A DNA stretch of 64,000 bases from Christiangramia sediminis (GCF_020552705.1 NZ_JAJBZG010000005.1:620001-684000), one strand, 5' to 3'. Counted from the stretch's first letter, positions 1 to 9,856 are shown. Made by a program: numbers and translations. The notes: generated by a model not told the origin, from the letters alone.

Positions 1-43
1 ATTTTTCTGTAAAGATAAGCTCAACAGCTATGCAACCCAAGTT

Positions 44-349
44 TTACTGCTCTCTATCTACATTTTTTACATCCAGGTAAACTGGGCCTCCATCTACCGG
101 ATAACCCTGAATTTTGGATGCGGTGATAGTAACTTTTTCATCTTCATAAACCTTAAGATCTATTTGATCGCTTTTTAGGGCATAAAAAGTATCGCTTGTT
201 TCCAGCCTGTGAGTTCCGTATTGGTAGCTGGTAATTCCGGCAGGCTTAAGGATACCTGAATATTGCTGCGCATCATCTGTATTTACTGAACCACAGGCAG
301 ATTGTATCAATAATAAAAAGATGAGACTAATAGCAGATATCAATTTCAT
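44..349 (-). CDS. Small lipoprotein of unknown function
   Basis: 101 residues. The N-terminus is a short basic segment, a hydrophobic stretch and a lipobox ending in Cys19 (IQSAC), so the protein is probably exported, cleaved and lipidated. After the Cys there is a polar, Ser/Asp-rich segment and about 70 residues of predicted beta character. No catalytic motif was recognised. It is transcribed away from the tRNA-Arg gene as a single gene. The lipoprotein call is well supported by sequence; the function is unknown. Confidence 0.7.
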   Translation of the reverse strand: MKLISAISLIFLLLIQSACGSVNTDDAQQYSGILKPAGITSYQYGTHRLETSDTFYALKSDQIDLKVYEDEKVTITASKIQGYPVDGGPVYLDVKNVDREQ

Positions 350-423
350 GGAATATGGTTTTTAAAATTAAATTTAAGATAAGATATAAGACCGGATTTT
401 TCAAACCTAAGTTTTAAACAAGC

Positions 424-457
424 TTTGGTATATTTTAAGCGAAACCACTTATTTTTG
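424..457 (+). promoter_or_regulatory. Promoter of tRNA-Arg
   Basis: TTTG at 424-427 and TATTTTTG at 450-457, 22 bases apart, match the Bacteroidota pattern TTG / TAnnTTTG. The second box ends 10 bases before the tRNA. Confidence 0.5.
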
Positions 458-467
458 TCTTTTAAAA

Positions 468-539
468 GGCCTCATAGTTCAATGGATAGAATAGAAGTTT
501 CCTAAACTTTAGATCCAGGTTCGATTCCTGGTGAGGCTA
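468..539 (+). tRNA. tRNA-Arg (anticodon CCU)
   Basis: A 72-nt cloverleaf can be folded by eye. The acceptor stem is GGCCTCA/TGAGGCT with a G-U first pair. The D stem is GTTC/GAAT, the anticodon stem GAAGT/ACTTT with loop TTCCTAA (anticodon CCT), and the T stem CCAGG/CCTGG with loop TTCGATT. The discriminator base is A. CCA is not encoded. It reads AGG codons. Confidence 0.93.
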
Positions 540-550
540 CTTTTAAATCT

Positions 551-579
551 GTAAATCTTAAGATTTACAAATTTTTTTT
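551..579 (+). terminator. Terminator after tRNA-Arg
   Basis: A perfect 9-bp inverted repeat (GTAAATCTT/AAGATTTAC, 551-568) is followed by a T run at 572-579. Confidence 0.7.
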
Positions 580-589
580 CTTACTAAAA

Positions 590-1318
590 TCAGGTTCTGG
601 GATCACTTCTGAAAATTTCTATCAGGTTAAAAATGAGTATACAAAAAACTACCCAGATCAAACCCGCAATAAAACCGCCCGCTATATCTGAAGGGAAATG
701 AACACCCAGATAGATCCTGCTTATTCCTATACTCAAAATTATAAAACTCAAAAGGACGATAATCGCTGTTTTAAGAAGCCTGTTTATTCTGAATTTTGTA
801 CACAGGTAGATCAAAAATCCATAAAAAGCCATGGCGCTCATGGCATGCCCACTGGGATAACTCAGTGTTTCTACAGATACCATATGTTCTATACCCGGTC
901 TGGCCCGATTGATAAAACGTTTCAGTATCATGTTCGAACCTGTTGCCAAAGCGAGAACGAGAGTGGACAGAATAACGAATTTCCATCTCTTAAATATTAA
1001 TCTGGAAATCAGAAGATAGAGCGTAAGCACGATCAGGTATCCATATATGTCACCTGCATGGGTCATGAAAATAAAAAAATCTGTGAGTGCGGGACTTCGA
1101 AAAGAAAGCACATAATCTGTGACCTGTTGATCTATTCCGGCTAACATCTCTGTTTTTAATGTTTCAGTCAGCTCAATAAATAGATTGATACTTCCAACTA
1201 CAACTAACAGTGAAATAAGTACAAAAATGATATAGGGAAGTTTATGATCATATGCTCTGAACTTCTCTACCAGGAAATCCCTTATACGGGAAATGAATTC
1301 AATCAGGGTTTTTCTCAT
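590..1318 (-). CDS. PAP2-family membrane phosphatase
   Basis: 242 residues with about six hydrophobic segments. The three phosphatase signatures of the PAP2/acid phosphatase superfamily are present: KRFINRARP at 133-141, PSGH at 155-158, and SR at 200-201 with His207 and Asp211 (SRIYLGVHFPSD). The likely activity is removal of phosphate from a lipid such as undecaprenyl pyrophosphate or phosphatidate at the membrane face. The substrate is not determined by sequence. It begins four bases after the stop of another PAP2 gene, so the two are probably co-transcribed. Confidence 0.88.
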   Translation of the reverse strand: MRKTLIEFISRIRDFLVEKFRAYDHKLPYIIFVLISLLVVVGSINLFIELTETLKTEMLAGIDQQVTDYVLSFRSPALTDFFIFMTHAGDIYGYLIVLTLYLLISRLIFKRWKFVILSTLVLALATGSNMILKRFINRARPGIEHMVSVETLSYPSGHAMSAMAFYGFLIYLCTKFRINRLLKTAIIVLLSFIILSIGISRIYLGVHFPSDIAGGFIAGLIWVVFCILIFNLIEIFRSDPRT

Positions 1319-1321
1319 CGA

Positions 1322-1897
1322 TCAGAATTTATAGGTATAACCCAGTAAATAGCTGCCATCACCACTACTTAAGGTCAGTTGCATATGCTCCTGCTGGTAT
1401 TCAGTAGTAAATAATAGATTACTACCCAGTCCTATAGCCGCTCCTGCAATGACATCCAGAATGTCGTGTTTTTTAGAATCTATTCGACTGGCCGCAGTAA
1501 AACCAGCCACTACATAACCAGGGATGCTGTAATTAAAGCCATATCGGCGATGAACATAACCGGCGCTATGAAAAACAGTTGAGGTATGTCCTGAAGGAAA
1601 TGAGTTATCATTGCTCATATCGGGTCGTTGCTTATTTATTCCAAATTTAAGTCCATAAGTAACCGCTCCTGTTAATAGAAGCCCTTTGGTAAATTGCCAG
1701 GCACCTTTATTATCTTTAATAATCAGACTTGTTACTAAAGTGGCAGCCGGAAGAGCAATCAATACAACATCCCCAATTTTTTGAGTAGTTCCGATCTCTG
1801 GTGGTGTTTCGCTTGTGTCCTGAGCTAATAAGAATTGAAAGGATAGGAAGTAGCAAACAATGAGAACTGCTATTTTGGGAGATTTGAAATTAGGCAT
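1322..1897 (-). CDS. PAP2-superfamily protein with signal peptide
   Basis: 191 residues. A signal peptide ending near FLLAQ (residue 26) is followed by a short PAP2 core: K84-x6-RP at 91-92, PSGH at 101-104, and SR138-139 with His144 and Asp148. All catalytic positions of the superfamily are present. It is shorter than its neighbour, and its C-terminus is beta-like (SYLLGYTYKF), as in envelope-located PAP2 proteins of Bacteroidota. It is the first gene of a two-gene unit with 590-1318; both probably act on phosphorylated lipids or sugars in the envelope. Confidence 0.82.
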   Translation of the reverse strand: MPNFKSPKIAVLIVCYFLSFQFLLAQDTSETPPEIGTTQKIGDVVLIALPAATLVTSLIIKDNKGAWQFTKGLLLTGAVTYGLKFGINKQRPDMSNDNSFPSGHTSTVFHSAGYVHRRYGFNYSIPGYVVAGFTAASRIDSKKHDILDVIAGAAIGLGSNLLFTTEYQQEHMQLTLSSGDGSYLLGYTYKF

Positions 1898-2135
1898 ATT
1901 TTGAATTTAATTGCTACGATAATAATCAATATTACTGTTTATAGCCCTAAAAGACTTATCAATATTGAGCGATAAGACTAAGTTTTTAAAATTGTTAATA
2001 GTTTCGTTAATAAGTGTTTACAAAAGCTGGCTGTTATACTGCAATGTCTTGTTAAATTGCTAATACCCCAAAACCATTCCCTACGCAGAATAGATTTTAT
2101 ATCTATAGTCATGTTATTGCCTTAAATCATACTAT

Positions 2136-2354
2136 ATGAAAACTCTGCTGTATCGCGTAAGATTAATTAATGGGGAGGAGTTAGTAGCCCCCAGATTATT
2201 ATTCTTTAGTTACCTGTGTAAAGCACTGATGATTCTTGCCATTGCTTTTTTGGTCTTTTTACTAACCTCTAGGAACTACTCCAGTTCATCCTTTACGAAC
2301 AATGAAATGATGACCTCAGAAAAGGTGACGACTAATCCTCCATCTCCGTTTTAA
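2136..2354 (+). CDS. Small single-pass membrane protein, hypothetical
   Basis: 72 residues with one clear transmembrane segment (about residues 26-46) and a Ser/Thr/Asn-rich C-terminal tail. It starts at ATG 2136 with no clear ribosome-binding site. No family was recognised. It stands alone between the divergent PAP2 pair and the HAD gene. It is plausible but may not be expressed. Confidence 0.4.
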   Translation: MKTLLYRVRLINGEELVAPRLLFFSYLCKALMILAIAFLVFLLTSRNYSSSSFTNNEMMTSEKVTTNPPSPF

Positions 2355-2516
2355 ACAGAGCTTCCGATTTTTATTGATTAGATCCTGATTATTTTTATTC
2401 AGCGTCTTTTATGCTGAAATTTATGTATTCTGTTTTTCAGGTCTTTCCTTTAATCTTCTGCTGAAAAATGAATTTACAGGATCAGGTTTTTTAAGGAATT
2501 TTGTTACTTAGACCTT

Positions 2517-3194
2517 ATGGAAAAAGTTAAAACCCTGATCTTCGATGTGAACGAAACACTGCTGGATCTCAGTCCGTTGAAGGCAAGTATAAACAATGCT
2601 TTGAACAATGAACAGGCGGCCAATATATGGTTTGCAGAATTACTCCAATATTCGCTGGTAGATAGTATTACAGATACTTACCACGACTTTAGTGAGATTG
2701 CTGCAGCAGTATTAAAAATGAATACAGAAAAGCATAATAAGGACTTTTCAGACGAAGAAATAAGAGATATTTTAAAACCCATAACTCGATTGAACGCTTA
2801 TCCAGAGGTGGGGGAAGGCCTGGAGAGACTAAAGAAAAAAGGATTCCAATTAATTGCTTTTAGTAACGGAAAACCTGCGGTGTTAAACGAACAAATTGAA
2901 TTTGCAGGGCTTACAAAATATTTCGATAAGATTTTGAGTGTAGAGGCAGTTAAAAAATACAAACCGCATCCTGAAACTTATAGTTATGTATTAAAAGAAG
3001 CGAATTCCGAAGCAGAAAATACCATGATGGTCGCAGCACATGGATGGGATATAACCGGCGCCATGAGAGCAGGATTAAAAACGGCTTTTATTCAGCGACC
3101 AGGAAAATTTATATTTCCTCTGGCCGGAAAACCGACATTAGAAACTGCTAATATTATGACACTGGCAGAGGAGTTAATCAATCAGTCTGTATAA
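2517..3194 (+). CDS. HAD-superfamily hydrolase, haloacid dehalogenase type II-like
   Basis: 225 residues. HAD motif I is FDVNETLLDL with nucleophile Asp10. Motif II is the Ser of FSNG near residue 118. Motif III is the Lys of KPHPETY, and motif IV lies around AHGWDITGAMRAG. The cap domain spans roughly residues 15-95, as in subfamily I. The family includes L-2-haloacid dehalogenases, but most genomic members act on small phosphate esters or are uncharacterised. Asn12 replaces the second motif-I Asp of phosphatases, which favours dehalogenase-type chemistry. It is a single gene ending in a strong terminator shared with the convergent neighbour. Confidence 0.85.
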   Translation: MEKVKTLIFDVNETLLDLSPLKASINNALNNEQAANIWFAELLQYSLVDSITDTYHDFSEIAAAVLKMNTEKHNKDFSDEEIRDILKPITRLNAYPEVGEGLERLKKKGFQLIAFSNGKPAVLNEQIEFAGLTKYFDKILSVEAVKKYKPHPETYSYVLKEANSEAENTMMVAAHGWDITGAMRAGLKTAFIQRPGKFIFPLAGKPTLETANIMTLAEELINQSV

Positions 3195-3200
3195 ATAAAA

Positions 3201-3240
3201 AACCGCGTTGAAAATCTTATTCAGCGCGGTTTTAGTTTTT
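3201..3240. terminator. Bidirectional terminator
   Basis: A 12-bp stem, AACCGCGTTGAA (3201-3212) and TTCAGCGCGGTT (3220-3231), with one G-U pair. It is flanked by T runs on both strands and serves the convergent genes ending at 3194 and 3253. Confidence 0.8.
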
Positions 3241-3252
3241 TTAAATCTTATT

Positions 3253-6200
3253 TTAGAAGTCGAAATTGAAGGTGAAATTAAGTCGTCCTCCTTCATCTCC
3301 TACATAGTAGCCTATATTTCCTGTAAAAGCTTTAAACATATTAATAAATATAGATCCTCCGTAGTTAGTATGCCAGTCGTTACTCTCATCATCATCCACC
3401 CATACTCTACCATAGTCGAAACCTAAACTAGCTCCCAGTCTAATTGGAATAAAGTCGGTTCTAAATTGCGTAATTCCACTTCTCAGATCAATATTCTGAT
3501 AAAAGGCATATTTACCATTAAATCGTTCGTTTCTATAACCTCTTAAACTATTCATATTCCCTCCACCTAGCATAGCGCCATGATAAAATTCGTAGTTATC
3601 TCCCAGGATCGCTTCACCACCAATTTTGGTAGCAAGTGCTGCGAAACCACTTTCGTGAAGGGGATAATTAAGAGATAACATAGGTCTTATATAACCAAAT
3701 TTATTATCATTCTCATCGATATTCGTTTTGTATCCTGCGGTAAGATCCAGTTCAATTCCTCTGGAAGGAAAAGCCACTCTGTCCTTATTGAAATAATTAT
3801 AATTCACTTCACCACCGGCGTACAACTGACTGTCAAACACATCATTGGTGGGGTCAAAAGCCTGCCCTACTAATCTTCCTTCATCATAGGAAGTCTCCAT
3901 AGATTCAATAATAGCTTTAACATTAAAGTTTACTTTTTCATTCTTTCTATAAATTAAAGAGGGAGCAAATCTCCATTGTTGCAGTCTAACCCGGTTGAAA
4001 TCTCTTTCAGTATCCTGATCATATTCTGTATCATTTCCAGTTCCGAAATAGTTAATCACGAAGTTTGGACTGGAATAATAAGCATCTAATCCTAAATTCC
4101 AGTTATGAAGAATATGGGCGAACTCTCCGGAATATCCAATATCGAATCCCTGAGTAGCGAAGAAATAATTTGCCGTAACATTATGCCTGGCAGTAAATGG
4201 ATTTCTAACGAGTCCCTTTAAAGTATAGGTATTATTCACTCCAAGACTAAATCCCTGATCTGAATTAAAATCTGCAACAGGCATAAAGGTATATTGCCTT
4301 ATTTTTTTCTTGTTGGGATCGTAATTATTGATCTCATAAGAATCTACCAGCATTTTGCGAGCTCCAGGAGTTTTGATCGTATTATCCTTGCTTCTATAAT
4401 CGTAAAGCTTTGCTCGTTTTTTATTCTGAAAATCGTAAATATCATTCTCTTCTCCGCCAATTACTTTTAACGGCACAAGATTAGAACCTTCACCAACTAT
4501 CTGAAATTCGTCGTCTCCATCCAGTCCGTAGATCCAAACTTCTCTGGTAAGATCTGAATCATAGGATTTTTCAGCGATGATCTCCTCATCTTTATTCTTT
4601 AACTGAATAGTAGTGATACCCTCTGGTTTTCTGGTGATAAGAAAATTATCATCATCTTCTGTTCCTGTGAACATGTCAAATTCAGCAAGATGTAAATAAT
4701 ATTCTCTAGCGATCTTTTCAAGATTTCCTCTACGGGCCTTCATTGTTTTCTTAATATCGATCACATAAGGGTCCTCGGTTAGATTTTCGGGTAGAACAGC
4801 AAATGCTTCCTGAATTACTTCATCGGTAATATTATTCTGTATATAATCAACCTGTGCTTTCCACTCTTCCCAATCGGCATTCCTAATAAATGCTTTATCT
4901 AATGGATAACCGGCGATATTGAACCATTTAGGCCTTTTAACCATAGGACTATATTCTTCCATGGCTCGAAAAGAAGGAAAGCCCATTCTTAGGACAGAAA
5001 GTGCAAAACCATCCATTTTTGGAAAAACCTGGTCCCGGTCTTTGGCGATAGGAAGATATCTCTTCTTTCCATCTTCATCTTCAAATTCAGCCCACTCGTA
5101 CTGGCCTTCATGTCTATCCCAGTCTCCAAGCAACATATCCAGTAACCTTGCTCTAATGAACATATCTTCATCTACATAGACATCCTTGGTTTTTCGTTTT
5201 TCCAGCAAAAGATCAGATGAATTTATAATATCCTCTGCACCACCAAAGAACTCAAGATCCTTATTTTCTCCGCCAATATGAGCTTCAAACATATACAGCT
5301 CATTCCCGTACTCCTCATTAAAAACTCCTAAAGCCTCTTGCTTCGGGACATAGTATAGTTTCGAATTTGGATGAAAAATACCTAATTCATCCATGAATTT
5401 TCCCGCTGGGAATGTTCCATAAGGGAATGCGGTTGTATAAAAATCCTGTACATATCGCTCAGCAACGGTATTTTCAAGGTAGTCTTCTACATAATGTGTA
5501 GTAACTACAGTAGATTGAAGAAATTGAAGTGCGCTTTTTTTAAGGCCTCTCATCGTATATTCATGGTCATCTTCATCAACGAAACCTAAAGATTTGGATT
5601 GATGTCCGCCGCCGGCACCAAGTACTTCCAGATTTTCATGAAGGGTATCCAGGTATAAGACAGGAAATTCAAATTTCTTACTGTATAATGGACGATAATG
5701 TTCCCCCCAGATCAATTTAAAAAGCCCATCTTTATCAGTTTCTTCATCAGTATAAACAGAAGCCATGGTCGTTTTACCCAGACGGGTTTCCGGCCATTCC
5801 ACTTCTTCTAAGGTAGGACGTTCACGTGAAATTTCCTTGTTGAAAATTCTTTCAGAACCTGTTGGTAAGACCTGAAATATCTCCACGTTAGAACTTCCGT
5901 TCTTATTTATATTCACTTTTGCGTAACCAAGTTCATAGGCTGCAAAATCTCCATTATCTGTTTCTGGTTTTGCTTTTGCCGGATCTTCAGTGACTCCAAC
6001 GATGATCTGTTCTACATTGTCATCCTGTACATATTGTAAATTCTGATCGTTTCCAGAAAGAAAAATGACATCATTATATTGCCTGGCAAGAGTTTCCAGA
6101 GTACCCATTAATTCTTTCAACTGCGGATTTCTCCTGGTCTGGCTACTGGCGCCAATTATTTTTTCAAAAAATCCGATTTTGGTTTGGGTCATCATCGGGT

Positions 6201-6864
6201 GATGAACCGCAACAAGGACGGTTTTACGCTGATTATCTTCCAGTTCGTCATTAAATTCTTCCCGAAACTGAGCCCTGGTTTTAATCTCACATTTGTTATT
6301 TATATAAGGATGATCATCCCAGTCTTCCAGATACCATTGAGAATCGATCATTATAAGCTGGACATCATCACTTAAACTTTCGCTTTCAATAGGACAGCCA
6401 TCATTAGGCCAGAATTTACCTCTGGAATTATCCTGAAGAAAAGATTCGAGATCGTCAATATTGTCCGGGGCATCGTCCTGCCATTCGTTATAGCCCGGCG
6501 TAAATATAATATTGCCTTTAAAGTCTTTTATAAGATCCAATAAATTCTCCTGAAGATCTTGTTCTACCCTTTCTCTGCCATTGTCTTTATTAGGAAAACC
6601 CTCTTTAGGGACTAAATTCCCAACAATAACCAGGCTTGCAGAATCACCTTCTTTGGAGGCTTCCACGATACGACTTAATATTTTTTTATTTGATTGATTA
6701 CTTCTCAATGCTGTATTTGAAGTAACGTATACAGAATGAACTCGTTCTTTATTTCCAGAATTCTCTTGTGCCTGCACTGAAAAAACTGTAAAAAGTAGGG
6801 ATAAACTTAAAAAAGTAAGACTTTTAGAAATCTTGTTTTTAGGTAGTTTTTTTATAATGCTCAT
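3253..6864 (-). CDS. Metallophosphoesterase-like domain fused to Omp85-type outer-membrane barrel
   Basis: 1203 residues. A signal peptide (cleaved after VQAQ, about residue 33) precedes a domain (about 40-300) recognisable as the calcineurin-like phosphoesterase module of Bacteroidota MPE-BamA/TamA fusions. The last ~330 residues form a surface-antigen/Omp85 barrel with the LRGY motif in MLGGGNMNSLRGYRNERF and a terminal aromatic (FNFDF). The phosphoesterase metal ligands look lost: the usual GDxx is VGNLV (82-83), GNHD is GYNEW (124-128), and GHxH is GNDQN (271-275). Only the HHP motif at 221-223 is kept. The middle region is not assigned. The protein is probably in the outer membrane with a periplasmic or surface non-enzymatic domain. 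This is family knowledge plus inference. Confidence 0.8.
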   Translation of the reverse strand: MSIIKKLPKNKISKSLTFLSLSLLFTVFSVQAQENSGNKERVHSVYVTSNTALRSNQSNKKILSRIVEASKEGDSASLVIVGNLVPKEGFPNKDNGRERVEQDLQENLLDLIKDFKGNIIFTPGYNEWQDDAPDNIDDLESFLQDNSRGKFWPNDGCPIESESLSDDVQLIMIDSQWYLEDWDDHPYINNKCEIKTRAQFREEFNDELEDNQRKTVLVAVHHPMMTQTKIGFFEKIIGASSQTRRNPQLKELMGTLETLARQYNDVIFLSGNDQNLQYVQDDNVEQIIVGVTEDPAKAKPETDNGDFAAYELGYAKVNINKNGSSNVEIFQVLPTGSERIFNKEISRERPTLEEVEWPETRLGKTTMASVYTDEETDKDGLFKLIWGEHYRPLYSKKFEFPVLYLDTLHENLEVLGAGGGHQSKSLGFVDEDDHEYTMRGLKKSALQFLQSTVVTTHYVEDYLENTVAERYVQDFYTTAFPYGTFPAGKFMDELGIFHPNSKLYYVPKQEALGVFNEEYGNELYMFEAHIGGENKDLEFFGGAEDIINSSDLLLEKRKTKDVYVDEDMFIRARLLDMLLGDWDRHEGQYEWAEFEDEDGKKRYLPIAKDRDQVFPKMDGFALSVLRMGFPSFRAMEEYSPMVKRPKWFNIAGYPLDKAFIRNADWEEWKAQVDYIQNNITDEVIQEAFAVLPENLTEDPYVIDIKKTMKARRGNLEKIAREYYLHLAEFDMFTGTEDDDNFLITRKPEGITTIQLKNKDEEIIAEKSYDSDLTREVWIYGLDGDDEFQIVGEGSNLVPLKVIGGEENDIYDFQNKKRAKLYDYRSKDNTIKTPGARKMLVDSYEINNYDPNKKKIRQYTFMPVADFNSDQGFSLGVNNTYTLKGLVRNPFTARHNVTANYFFATQGFDIGYSGEFAHILHNWNLGLDAYYSSPNFVINYFGTGNDTEYDQDTERDFNRVRLQQWRFAPSLIYRKNEKVNFNVKAIIESMETSYDEGRLVGQAFDPTNDVFDSQLYAGGEVNYNYFNKDRVAFPSRGIELDLTAGYKTNIDENDNKFGYIRPMLSLNYPLHESGFAALATKIGGEAILGDNYEFYHGAMLGGGNMNSLRGYRNERFNGKYAFYQNIDLRSGITQFRTDFIPIRLGASLGFDYGRVWVDDDESNDWHTNYGGSIFINMFKAFTGNIGYYVGDEGGRLNFTFNFDF

Positions 6865-7069
6865 AAAAGCTTAAGTTGTTTGATTGAGTAGATTTTATAG
6901 TAGTAATAACTTTCAAAAAAATCTAATTAACTTAGGATGTCATAGCTCTTTATAATACTTTAACATCCAAGCCTAAAAGTTTTATTAATATCTAGGCAAT
7001 CAAAAATAAGTGTAAATTTTATTGTGTCGTCGCTGATAGTTAACTTTCGAGACTAATTTAAAATATCCT

Positions 7070-9856
7070 TTGAGCAAAAAACTCACTTTCATAGTTGTTC
7101 TTTTTTCTTTTATCACGTGCTTCAGCCAGGAGTTACCGCCGGTAATTAATTTTGGACCTAATCAGTATTCTGCAGGTAACCAGAACTGGATGATAGACCA
7201 GGACAATAACAAGAATCTTTATTTCGCTAATAGTACCGGCTTGCTGGAATATAATGGAGAAAACTGGGATCTTTATCCAGTGCCGAATAATACCATTGTA
7301 AGATCCCTTAAAGTGGTGGGTGAAAGAATATACACCGGGGCGTATATGGAAGCCGGATATTGGGAGCGGAATGATTTTGGAAAATTACAATATACCAGTC
7401 TGGTTCCTAAGTTTTCGGGATCTATTAGTGATGGGGAACAATTTTGGGATATTGAATTTTTAGATGAACTTGTGATTTTCCGAAGTTTCGGAGGGATATA
7501 TTTCTATGATCAGCATCAGGATGTGATCACTAAAATGAAAAATCCTCTGGGAAAACCTATTTCTGGGATTTTCAAATTAGAAAATGAACTTTATTTTCAA
7601 TTAGTAGGTGCCGGTCTTTTTAAATTCACTAATGGCAATCCTGAAATGGTGATATCCTTTGAAGAACTCGGAGATAAGGCAATAATGCATCTTTATCGGA
7701 AAGAGCAAGATCTCCGAATTATTTCAGGTACTTCAGAATTTTTTATCTGGAATGGAACTAATTTATTAAATGAAGAGCAGCAGTTTAATACCGAATTTGG
7801 AAACCCTAACATACTTGACGCCGTAGACCTTGAAAATGGAGGAATAGTATTGGGAACAGTGGGTAAAGGTATTGTGCAACTGGATACGGAAGGAGCAATT
7901 GTAAATATTTTCAATCAGGAAAATATTTTAATGAATAATACAGTACTGGACCTGTTCCTTGATGATACTGGTAATATTTGGGCCGGTCTGGATTATGGTA
8001 TTAGTAATATAGATTTAAAATCCAGTTTCCTGTCATTTCAGGATAATAGAGGAGAGATAGGATCGGTCTATGCCTCTTATGAACACGATGGGAATCTCTA
8101 CTTAGGTACTAATCAGGGTTTGTATTATAAAAAGAAGGGACAGGATAATTTTAGACTGATTCAAGGTACCGGCGGGCAGGTTTGGTTCATTGACAAAGTA
8201 GGAGAAGATATTTTATGCGGGCATAACAGCGGAACTTTTACTATTGACGGCGAAAATGCAAAGAAAATTACCGATCGTCTGGGAACCTGGCTTATCAAAG
8301 AATATGATGATAATATCTATGTACAGGGGCATTATAATGGAATCAGTTTTTTGAAAAAGACTGCTTCAGGTTTCGAAGTCTTTCCTATGCTTGAAAATTT
8401 TCCTCATTCTTCAAAATTTATTGAGGTAGATGAAAATAAAAATATCTGGGTAAGTAACGAGCATAAGGGAGTTTTTAAAATGCAGGTAAATGATTCACTA
8501 TCTCAAATTGAGGACATACAGAATTATACATTTTCTAATGAGTCCGGGATCACTTCAAGTCTTTTTAAATATAATGATACTCTCTATTATAGTTCTAAAG
8601 AAACGGTCTATCAGTTTTCAAAGACTAAAAATGACTTTTCTCCAGATAACCTCATAAATGAAATGATTTCTGATATTGATAGAGTTTCAGGAAAAATCAT
8701 CACAGAAGAGAATCATGAAAAATTGTGGGGTTTTGCCAGAGAAGGTGTTTTTTATATTGAACCTTCTCAATTGAGCAAAACTTACGATCTCAATCTTATT
8801 TTCATAGACCAGGATTTTCGGAACATCGCAGTTGGCTATGAAAATATTTCTACTTTCTCCGATTCTGAGTATCTACTTGGTATTGCAAATGGCTACATGA
8901 GATTCAAGGACCTGAAAGTGATAGATCCCGATGTATCTATCAGATTAAATAGTGTAGAAGTAAGTGCTCTGGACGCTGTTCCTGAGAAAGTAAAGGTGAA
9001 TGAATCTGGGATATTTGATTTTAAACGTAATAACATTTCAATCATGTTTAGTGCCCCGATTCATAAAAAATACCATGAAGCACTATACAGCTATAGACTT
9101 TTGGGTCTTAGCCCAAATTGGAGTGAATGGAGTAATTCGCCGGCTGCAAATTTTAAAAATCTTGGTTTTGGAGATTATACTTTTGAGGTGAAAGCTAAAA
9201 TCGGCAATGACCAGACCCAGGTAGAAACTTATGAATTTAGTATTGACAGACCTCTTTATTTGAGTCCGCTAGCCTTAGTGGGCTATTTTCTGTTGTTCTT
9301 GTTCAGTCTTTTTTTAATACATATCCTCAATAAAAGACATCATCAAAAAAATGTTGCAGAAAATGAGCGTAGCTTAAAAATGAAAAACCTGGAAGCAGAG
9401 CAGGAGATTATTAAGTTACGAAATGAGAAGCTGGAGCAGGATATGGCAAACAAAAACAGGGAGCTTGCCGTTTCTACCATGAGCCTTATCAAAAAGAATG
9501 AATTTTTAACCAGCATTAAAGACAAACTGGAACAATCTGAAGATTCTTCGAAAGTAAAATCGGTAATACAAACAATAGATAAGGATATTAGCGAAGAGGA
9601 TAACTGGAAATTTTTTAAGAAAGCATTTAGTAACGCCGATAAGGATTTTTTTAAGAAAGTAAAAAACAAGCATCCCGAACTTACTTCCAATGATCTTAAG
9701 CTTTGTGCTTATTTAAGACTTAATTTATCCTCTAAGGAGATAGCTCCTTTGTTAAATATTTCCGTAAAAAGTGTCGAAATTAAACGATATCGTTTGCGTA
9801 AAAAGATGAATTTAGACCGGGAAACCAATTTAACAGATTATATCCTCGCTTTATAA
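7070..9856 (+). CDS. Membrane-spanning sensor/transcription regulator (Reg_prop, Y_Y_Y, LuxR-type HTH)
   Basis: 928 residues from a TTG start, the only start placed correctly for the signal peptide MSKKLTFIVVLFSFITCFSQ. A beta-propeller sensor of two-component-regulator repeats (about 20-640; for example GNIWAGLDYGISNID) is followed by a triple-tyrosine domain (about 650-720). Then come one membrane segment (about 735-755), a Glu/Lys-rich coiled coil, and a C-terminal helix-turn-helix (LSSKEIAPLLNISVKSVEIKRYRLRKKM). There is no kinase or receiver domain, so signal and DNA binding sit in one chain. It lies directly upstream of the SusC gene on the same strand, so it is inferred to sense a glucan oligomer in the periplasm and control this locus. 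Confidence 0.85.
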   Translation: MSKKLTFIVVLFSFITCFSQELPPVINFGPNQYSAGNQNWMIDQDNNKNLYFANSTGLLEYNGENWDLYPVPNNTIVRSLKVVGERIYTGAYMEAGYWERNDFGKLQYTSLVPKFSGSISDGEQFWDIEFLDELVIFRSFGGIYFYDQHQDVITKMKNPLGKPISGIFKLENELYFQLVGAGLFKFTNGNPEMVISFEELGDKAIMHLYRKEQDLRIISGTSEFFIWNGTNLLNEEQQFNTEFGNPNILDAVDLENGGIVLGTVGKGIVQLDTEGAIVNIFNQENILMNNTVLDLFLDDTGNIWAGLDYGISNIDLKSSFLSFQDNRGEIGSVYASYEHDGNLYLGTNQGLYYKKKGQDNFRLIQGTGGQVWFIDKVGEDILCGHNSGTFTIDGENAKKITDRLGTWLIKEYDDNIYVQGHYNGISFLKKTASGFEVFPMLENFPHSSKFIEVDENKNIWVSNEHKGVFKMQVNDSLSQIEDIQNYTFSNESGITSSLFKYNDTLYYSSKETVYQFSKTKNDFSPDNLINEMISDIDRVSGKIITEENHEKLWGFAREGVFYIEPSQLSKTYDLNLIFIDQDFRNIAVGYENISTFSDSEYLLGIANGYMRFKDLKVIDPDVSIRLNSVEVSALDAVPEKVKVNESGIFDFKRNNISIMFSAPIHKKYHEALYSYRLLGLSPNWSEWSNSPAANFKNLGFGDYTFEVKAKIGNDQTQVETYEFSIDRPLYLSPLALVGYFLLFLFSLFLIHILNKRHHQKNVAENERSLKMKNLEAEQEIIKLRNEKLEQDMANKNRELAVSTMSLIKKNEFLTSIKDKLEQSEDSSKVKSVIQTIDKDISEEDNWKFFKKAFSNADKDFFKKVKNKHPELTSNDLKLCAYLRLNLSSKEIAPLLNISVKSVEIKRYRLRKKMNLDRETNLTDYILAL

